This document shows positions 27,101-36,100 of a stretch of DNA of 64,000 nucleotides, one piece after another. Position numbers and translations under genes: made by a program. The DNA lies in NCBI RefSeq assembly GCF_025370935.1, contig NC_133485.1, positions 2,557,934 to 2,621,933 of the forward strand, written 5' to 3'. Every line of letters starts with the position of its first letter. The stretch's first letter is position 1. The notes under the pieces are model-generated. The model saw nothing but the letters and a program-made list of their open reading frames with translations, was not told where the DNA came from and ran no database searches. This stretch comes from Choristoneura fumiferana (lineage: Eukaryota; Arthropoda; Insecta; Lepidoptera; Tortricidae).

Positions 27101-30100
27101 CATTATGTGCAGTAACGCTGGTTTTCTGTGGAGCCCAAATCGCAGCTAGCGCGCAGTTTTGCTGCATGCAATGGAACTACAATGGAAAATGTATGGGCAG
27201 TCGGTTAGACAGTTGTAGCTGTTCGTCTGTAAGCCCTTAGAAGTTTCTTACAACTCCACTGATATATTTCAAGGGACTGTCTATCTAGACTTTAGTTGCT
27301 CAACTGTTTCAGTTGTCACGAATGTGCTCTCTGGCTACGTCCAACTGCCCAGCGCGGAGCGCGCGACTGGTACCAGGCACATCCACCTCATGTGCGGCTG
27401 TCCGCTCATCGTGTACTGGACTGCAACTCTCGTGACTCACATATTTCTTGGGATCCTGTTTTTCATATTACCCAATATCGTCGCCCAATTACTTTTCGAT
27501 GAGGACAGTACTCTTAACCATGCTGGTTTTTTAAGTAAGTATACTGCTGTGTCTTCATCAGTGGTTACCGACCTTTTTTTTCAATTTACCGCCTTCTTTG
27601 GGTTTGCCTTCCCGATTAAAAATACAATGGTCATTCAAGAACTTGCATACAAGTTGCATTACATCGCAGACTATTGAGGGACAATGAATTCAGTTGATCA
27701 AACAAATACCGCAATGTAGTGAAACTTGCATGCAAGTTCTTGCGTACTAAGTCTAAATGGGACTTAAACCTCCAGGTTTAAAATCTGTTATTACTTAATT
27801 TTAAGTACAATTCATGTGGTATTCTCTTTAGATGTTATGCAAGAGCTTTTTGTGTCTCAGTCTCTGGTGTGATCTGCTTTGTTAAATGAACTAAAGGTTT
27901 ATTTTTGCTTTGTTTAGTTTCGTCGTCCGTGATTCTCCTGCTGGCTCTGATGGCGATGTGCTCCGTGATGTACCTTACCTCCGTGCTGTTCGCAGCCAGA
28001 CTTACCTTTTGGCTCTTGATTATTATGAACATGATTTTTAGTAAGTGGACTTTGTTAGAGTACCTACGTATAGCCTTAGTACAAGGTTCATTACCTATAC
28101 AATTTAAGTAAATCAAAACCCATCAAAAACATATCATGTAAAAATGGCGGCCAAGACTCACAAGCTCATTTTGCTGTAAAAAGTTATTAGGTCTAAGGAG
28201 CCTTGGCTTTACTAACTCTACACCTTGATTTTAAAGTGTGACCTGGCAGCTTCATAGCTCTACAAAACAATACAATGACTCGACTTTATTGTACACCAGA
28301 AATAAGCGATACGAAAACAGGTACACAGAGAGAAAATTGCATACCTACCTATCATAAAATTTAAGACCTATGGAATAATTTTCTGCCGTGCAGGTACAAT
28401 AAGTTTATCGGACCATCTGGCCGATATTGCAAGAAATTAAGTTTGTCTACAATATTGTGATACTTATAGGGGCTGCTTCACCACTCATTGATTAATTTTA
28501 TTTGACGGATAAATGTGTTTCCATCTCTGTCTATTCGAACAAAACAAACAGAGACGGCATCACATTTACCCGTCAGATAAATTTAATCAATGGATCGTGA
28601 AACAGGAGGTTAATATATTATTAATCTTCACCCCTCTTTCAGGTATGGTAACACCAATTATTCACCTCGCTAACCAAATAATCATTCGTAATAATAAGAG
28701 ATATGAAAAAGGGTACTTTTATTACGTGTGTGTTATTTTATCGTACGTGGTGCCATACCATACGATGGTGATGGCGCTCAGCGAAAGCAGCGTGGTGGCA
28801 CGACTGAACGCTATGTGCAAATTGAACAAGCGTAATTGCCCCCTTGGCCCTGTCAAAATAGCACAGATATCAACTTTCAATGCGGACGCCTGTTGTGGTG
28901 AGTTTTTTTTTTCATCTTCCCGCCCTGTACAGTAACCATGCATAATATCTGCCACAGTGAAGCGTGCAGAAATATCTGACACGTCCTACCGGCCCCAAAA
29001 ATAGAGTCGTATTGCACGCTTTTTTGTGTCAGACATTGGTGCTGGAGACCTCTTCCGTTGTTGGGCTAGACCTCTCAGAAACAGAAAGCTTGAGCTGTAT
29101 TTCGCACGCGGGCTTATAGGTAGAGTCATTCACGATGACGCGTGCCGTGGTTCTTATTACTATGTCATTAAGTCTCATTTTGCAAAATTCACGCGTCTTC
29201 GTGGATGGCACTAGGTATAGTCCGTATAGTACGTACGTATGAGACTTTCACACACATCATTGAACTGCTTGGTAGGTGTACGATTCTTTCATTCGTTCGG
29301 TTAGCAACGCGAATTTTTTGCACTACTTATCCACACTTAATTTTGTGCCAGCACCTTACCTGAGGCTGTATGTCTAAAGTTTCTGACACTCGTGATCGCG
29401 ATCAAATGACAGTTTTTGTATGCTAAATATGTCATTTAAATGCGATCGCGAATGTCAGAAACGTTAGGCAGTACGGTCTTACAATTCTCCAGACAAATAA
29501 TTTACGCCGTCGCTATCGAGTACGGTCACTGTGAACTCATGGTAGTGATACTGTACAATTCTCCATACAAATAATTTACGCCGTCGCTATCGAGTACGGT
29601 CACTGTAAACTCATGGTAGTGGTACTGTACAATTCTCCATACAAATAATTTACGCCGTCGCTATCGAGTACGGTCACTGTAAACTCATGTTAGTGATACT
29701 GTACAATTCTCCATACAAATAATTTACGCCGTCGCTATCGAGTACGGTCACTGTAAACTCATGGTAGTGATACTGTACAATTCTCCATACAAATAATTTA
29801 CGCCGTCGCTATCGAGTACGGTCACTGTAAACTCATGGTAGTGATACTGTACAATTCTCCATACAAATAATTTACGCCGTCGCTATCGAGTACGGTCAGT
29901 GTAAACTCATGGTAGTGGTCACGTAATTTTGTCGTGTTGCCCTTGTTTCAAAAGTAAAGTATTTTCTTATGTATTTAGCTTCAGCGAAAGAGGACTACGC
30001 GAGCTACTGGGAATTCGGCACCGATACTCCTGGCGAAGGGGTGCTCATTCTGGCCTGCCAATTCGTCGTTTACTCCGTAAGTTCATGACGGACATGATCC

Positions 30101-33100
30101 CACTAAATGCAAAAGTTTGTAAGTCTGTCTGTTTGTTTGTTACCTTATCACGTCTAAACCGCTAAACCGATTTAGATTTAATTCGGTATACAGATAGTTT
30201 GAATCCCGAGGAAGAACATGGATAGTTTTTATCCCGGAAAATTGTATAGTTCCCGCGGGATAGCGATAAACGAATACTACGCGGACGGAATCGCGGGCAA
30301 CAGCTAGTATAGTAATAAAAACAGAGATCGGCATATAATATCAAGCAGAAATATTTATCTGGATACACCACTAAAACGACATGACAGTTCTCTTTTACCT
30401 TCACTGTCCCTAAAGGTTAGATTCCGTTTTCATAATTTTAATGCTACTGTGTGAACCATTAACATGTATGTAACATTTTTAATGGTGGATCACAAATTTA
30501 GGTAAAGATTTGTAGCGAGCGAGTATCTAAAAAAAAAAATTGTTTAGGTACTCCTGCTTTTGGCGGACCACGGGCTGTTTAAGATGTTATTTGACCGATG
30601 TCAGAACTGCAGGCTGAAGTTTCCTCCACCTCGCTTCGACGATCCTGTGGTAACCGCTGAAAAGGAATACGTCGAAGAAACTGTTCAAAAACGTAAGCAG
30701 TGCTAAAACGAACTAGTTAAATTGAACTAAAAACAATGAGGGTTTTTCGACAGGCCAAATATCGCTAGATGGCGTTAGTATCGTGAGATTTCGAACGCAG
30801 CATTATACAGCGAGGAAATGCTGCCAGCATCTTTGGGTCCATGCCGCGGGGGATACTTTTTCAAATTTCTTTTAGTTATAGTTTAGTTATTAGTTTGTTT
30901 TGCTTCTATTAATATTTTTAAATTAGTCTAATTTTAATGTATTTTTATGTGTAGGTATCGAATATGTGTAAATAAATATAATCATGTTAAGAACTAAAGA
31001 GACTGTGAATCATTTATCATGTCTCCTTATCACAATATGCTTGTTGTCTGTCACCCACCTAACATATTTTTATTTAAATAATTCTATACAGAAAACTAAG
31101 AGCTTATTATAATAATTATAGGTTAACGTGATTCCACGACAATCATTTATCTAATCTTGAAAAATTTAATTATCGATTCAATGAAGACAATATTTCCAAT
31201 ATTTCAATAAATCTCCGCCCCACGTGTTTATAAAAGTTTGACAATCATTGACTACACAGAATAAGTAGGTAGGTAGGTAATAGTACAACTACAATTAAGC
31301 CCAACACACACGATGGGTGCGGGTCGTGCGCGGGCCCGCTACGGGCCGGGCGTATTTACGTGGTGGTATATGGACGCCATCACACCGATGGCGGGCGCGG
31401 GTCGGGTCGTGCGTCCATATACCGCCATGTAATTAGCCCGTCGCGGACCCGCGCCTGACCCGTCGTCTGTGTGTGTTGGGCTTAATAGTACTTGCAGACG
31501 CGGTCGCAGCCTGAAATTTAGGAGGGGGTATATAAGTCTATGAGACGACTACTACACCACTACAACACGAGAGATATTTTTGTTTATTTGTTTCTTATAG
31601 TTACTAGTAACAATACGTTGTCGGCATAAATTAAACACTTTTGAAGTAGTTATGTTATTTTGGTTTATTAGTAAATTATCAACACACATAATCAGGGGTC
31701 AGACAAAAAGTGCCGATGACGTCAAACCACTTATAGGATGATTTCAAATAGTATTTTTGATATTCATAAACAATTATCACATCATTTATCAACCTCTTTA
31801 TTAGTTATCGCGCGCTGTTCCCTCGGGAACTGTGCGTTTTTCCGAAATAAAAAGTAGCCTATGCACTTTCTGGCCCATAAACTATCTATATGCCAAAAAT
31901 CACGTCGATCCGTCACTCCGTTTCGATGTGAAAGACGGACAAACATACAAATATACATACATAGTGTGGATGCTGTAGGTACTTATGAAATCAAAATGTG
32001 TCTAAAACTTAGTTTTTTTTTCACGTTGACGCGGAGTTTTAAAATGTTTAATTCTTTTTATTTTAACTAGAACTACAAGTAACAATACTTTATATAATAG
32101 GTAGAAAAAGAAAATTACAGTTATAGTTTATTAGCTGGGTTTTTTCTAATTTGATGCGCCTATCAGCAGGTAATACCTAGACATGGGGGATAAATAACGT
32201 CACGGTGACAATTAAAATATGTGTAGTAATTTAAATATGAATATGACATGATATGACATGTATGACATGATAGAGCCAGCGCAAAAAGACGTGTATTCGA
32301 TCGAATTTATTGGACAAATAAGAAAGCTTTAATTTATCCAAATGAAGTGACCAGTTACTCGTGATAGTCAAGACAATCAAAGAAGTTTTCATCACTGACT
32401 ATTAATTAACTAATTAACAGGTTGTTTTCACGCAGCTAAGATAATTCTCTAATTATCTCTAAAAAGTAACAAACTTTTAAATATTTTATACTAAGATCTA
32501 AAAATATTGGTACCTAATTTGTTAGCTTAGCACCTTATACATATTCAAATTCCGACGCTCTCCCTTCGGACTTCGGTCCCCAGTATTAACCTGCCTGGAG
32601 AGATCTCTCTATTGTCACCTCCCGCTTCTCACCACTTATCAGGAGTGTGAGGACCAGAAAAGTGCTTTCGGAAATACACATTCTGAACCTCACAAACTTT
32701 TAAATAAAAGATTACCTTGTTGCAGCCAAAAACCAGATAACAGACGCGATATTGTGCCATGGAGTACACAAGAGATTTAAGACGTGCCCTTGGAAATCGT
32801 ATCATGCTGTCAAGGGTATTAATTTTTCCGTCAAAAAAGGTAAATTAAAAAAAATAAAGTGCTAAAAGTGCCCAAGGTAGCTGGTGTGGGTACACGGAGC
32901 GGGCACGCACACATAGTCCAATCCGTCGCACACGCGACGCGTGCAGTTAGCGCTACTCATAGGTATTTTTCAATAAGCGTCCACCCGCTCTGTGCAAACC
33001 GCGTCAGCTAGTAGTACGAGTATAAAGATTTCTGTCAGCGTTTAAATTGGTAGCAAATTTACCTTTTCGGATTGAATATTTCTGGTTTGTTCATGTCAGG

Positions 33101-36100
33101 TGAGTGTTTTGGCCTGCTTGGTGTAAATGGAGCCGGGAAGTCGACGACTTTCAAGATGCTGAGTGCGGAATTGTTCCCCACGCGCGGGAGCGTGTATTCT
33201 AACGGACAATTCAATGATCTGCTTCATAAAACCAAGGTACAGCCTAAGACCAAATAAAGAGTAGATAAGATGTTGCAAAGCAAAGCTGGTTTAAACTACG
33301 CTTCTCCGTGTGCATGCAGTTTTTTCTTACTTTTGTTGAAGCTTTGTACACTCCAGATGATCATTTCAGCCTCAGGGTGCTGGCTGGCTCAGTTCCTACA
33401 CAAGGGACAGATCAAAGAAGTGCTAAATGCAAATGGTTTTGTCAGATGTCGGCTCTGAGAGCCAACAATTGACCCGGACATTGTGCATGGAAGTCAAACT
33501 CCTAAGAACTCTTCTTCTTAACCCTGATTCAAATTATTTGTCTGAGTGAACTACCTTCAATTCTGTAAATATCTCCAACAATGCTATATTCAATACATTG
33601 TTATTTTATGGTTCCTTCCCCCCAGTACATGCGCACGCTTAGCTACTGCCCGCAGTTCTTCGGTCTGGACGACTTCCTGACGGGCCGCCAGAACCTGGAG
33701 CTGGTGCTGACGCTGCGCGGGCTCAAGCCCGCAGACGTCATCGGCGAAGCCTCGTCCTGGATCGAAGAAGTCGGTGAGTTGTAATAATCGGAAATATACG
33801 TGCACCTGCCTCAATGTTTGACATCATGGCCACGGACGAGTCCAAAAAATACCACAGCGAATGAAATGAATCTGTAATTTTCTACTGTTCTAACTCATAA
33901 TAACATAATCTAAATCTAACACGATTGGTGTGGTTCAGAAATCGCTTCTGATGGGCGCCAGCTAACGACTGACGTGCTAATGAGGGATTATTTGGTATGT
34001 GCTAGTTGGTGCTGTATCCGTTAGGTCCGTTGACATTTGTGTCACGTTTTGGATTGATTTATAACTAAGGAAATGGGATATCTAGCGAATTTATGGTGTA
34101 GTGTAGTGGGTCATTTCCAAGGTAGCTAGCTGCTAACGCACACGCAGCATGCACTTATTGCCGTGGCAAGCCGACCCAAACAACAGCACCGATAACTTTT
34201 GTCAGGAAATCTCTACTTAATAAGAAGAAGTCGCTTGACATTTGAAGAGCAAGCTGATACGTTACAAAAGTTTGAAATGGTGCAGGACTAACGAAGCACG
34301 CCAACAAGCGCGTAAGCACGTACAGTGGTGGCTGCGCACGGCGGCTGGCGGCGGCCGCCGCGCTGTGCCAACAGTCCGACGCGGCGCTGCTTGACGAGCC
34401 CACCGCCGGCGTCGACATCGCCGCCCGTCGGCGCCTGCAAACCGCTATACTGAGGGCTAAGAACTCTAAGGCTGTCATTGTAACGTCGCATAGGCAAGTA
34501 ATGACTGAATACCTAATATGCCAGCTTTGAAACAGTCCGGCTCGACGAATCCGAGAACGGGGTCGATACTGCCGCCCGTTGCTGTCTGCAAACCACTATA
34601 CTAAGGGCTAAGCACTCCAAGGCTGTATTGTAACGTCGCATAGGTAAGTGAAAATTGAATTATATGCCAGCTTTTAAACAGTCCGACTCGACGAGCCTGA
34701 GAACGGCGTCGATATCAACGGTGACGGGCCGCCTGTAAACCGTTATACATTCTGATGGCCAAGCACTCCAATCCAAGGCAAGTGAAGCACTCAGATACCT
34801 CTGTTCTGGACGAGCCTACCGCCAGCATCGATATCGTGGCCGTGTGGCTGAATTCCGCTATCGCCATCATCATCTCAGCCGCTAGTCGTTCACTGTTGGA
34901 CATAGGCCTCCCCCATAGACCCCCAGTTGCTTCGGCTGGATGCGGCTTGAACATGACCTTCAACGTCCTTCGCAGACAGGCGCGTGTTTTGCCACTGATT
35001 CGCTAGCGTGTTGGCGTGAGGTGAGGTTGTAAACCGTGTAGCCGAAATACAACCGTGGTTTTAAACCTAGTTCCAGTCAAGGAACGCGGAAGTTTGTTGG
35101 AACGCTGGTGTGGTGGAAGGCTACAATAGAGATCTCTCCAGGCAGGTGTTATGCCTGGGGACCGAAGTCCGAAGGTTGCGTTTTTGTCCATTGTCGGGGT
35201 CACCAATGTGGGGGGAGGGTCCAATAGAGAAATTTCTCCCCAGCCATAACATCTGCCTGGGGACCAAAGTCCGAAGGAAAAGCGTCAGAGGTTGTATATA
35301 TGCGTCCGAGTTAAAAAACTTCGAAAGCGCGATTTAGGATGCGGTCAGAGTTTCTATATTTGCTCACTAGATGGAGTAAGGCATCGCTATACTGGTTTAC
35401 ATTACAACCTTCTGGAACGCTCTTAAGTGGCCATCGAAAGTGCCAGTACTCAGACACGGCTCTGCTCGATGAGGCCACGGCCGGCCTTGACCATGTTCAA
35501 CGTTCCTAACTTATAGTTGTTTCCAGTATGGACGAGATAGAAGCGCTGTGTGAGAGAATGATCATAATGTCTGGTGGCGAGATCTGCGCGCTTGGATCCG
35601 CGGCCGAGCTGCGCGCGCGGCACGCCGCTGGCTATGCCGTCACCTTCAAACTGTTCCAGGAGTTCAGTAAGTGGATCAATCAACATTTTAGTGTTTCTGA
35701 TTGCCATGGTAACGTCTCCCATGTCACTTATTAAAAGTATGATTTTATGGAGCATAAATCCACTAAAAGTTAGGAGTTGTGATAGTTTTAAGACAATTCT
35801 TTCGCGGCTCATCTCCTAGGCAAATGTCACTGATCTCTCCGGAGTTACGGGGCAGAATAACAACACTAAAAAGTTACTTGACCCAAGTATACCTTAGGCT
35901 TTAGGTATTTTCTAAAGCACTCGGAATCGCAAATGTTTTCACCACTTCTTACTGTCAGACGGTATGAGATGAGGGCAGAAAGAGATGGTGAATGCGATCG
36001 CGAGCGCCTGCAATTTACCCATACTGCTACGTATCACTTTACTTTCTACCTCGGTCTAAGTTACACGTCCATTTTATGACTTATGAATGAGTGACGATTT

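Noticed and set aside
27040..27240. Cysteine-rich 66-codon frame as a secreted peptide
   Set aside because: Sits in repeat-like sequence in an ABCA intron, lacks a convincing signal peptide or cysteine spacing of a known family, and has no polyadenylation context.
29481..29919. CRISPR-like array
   Set aside because: Units are contiguous 74 bp tandem repeats with no unique spacers, in a eukaryotic intron.
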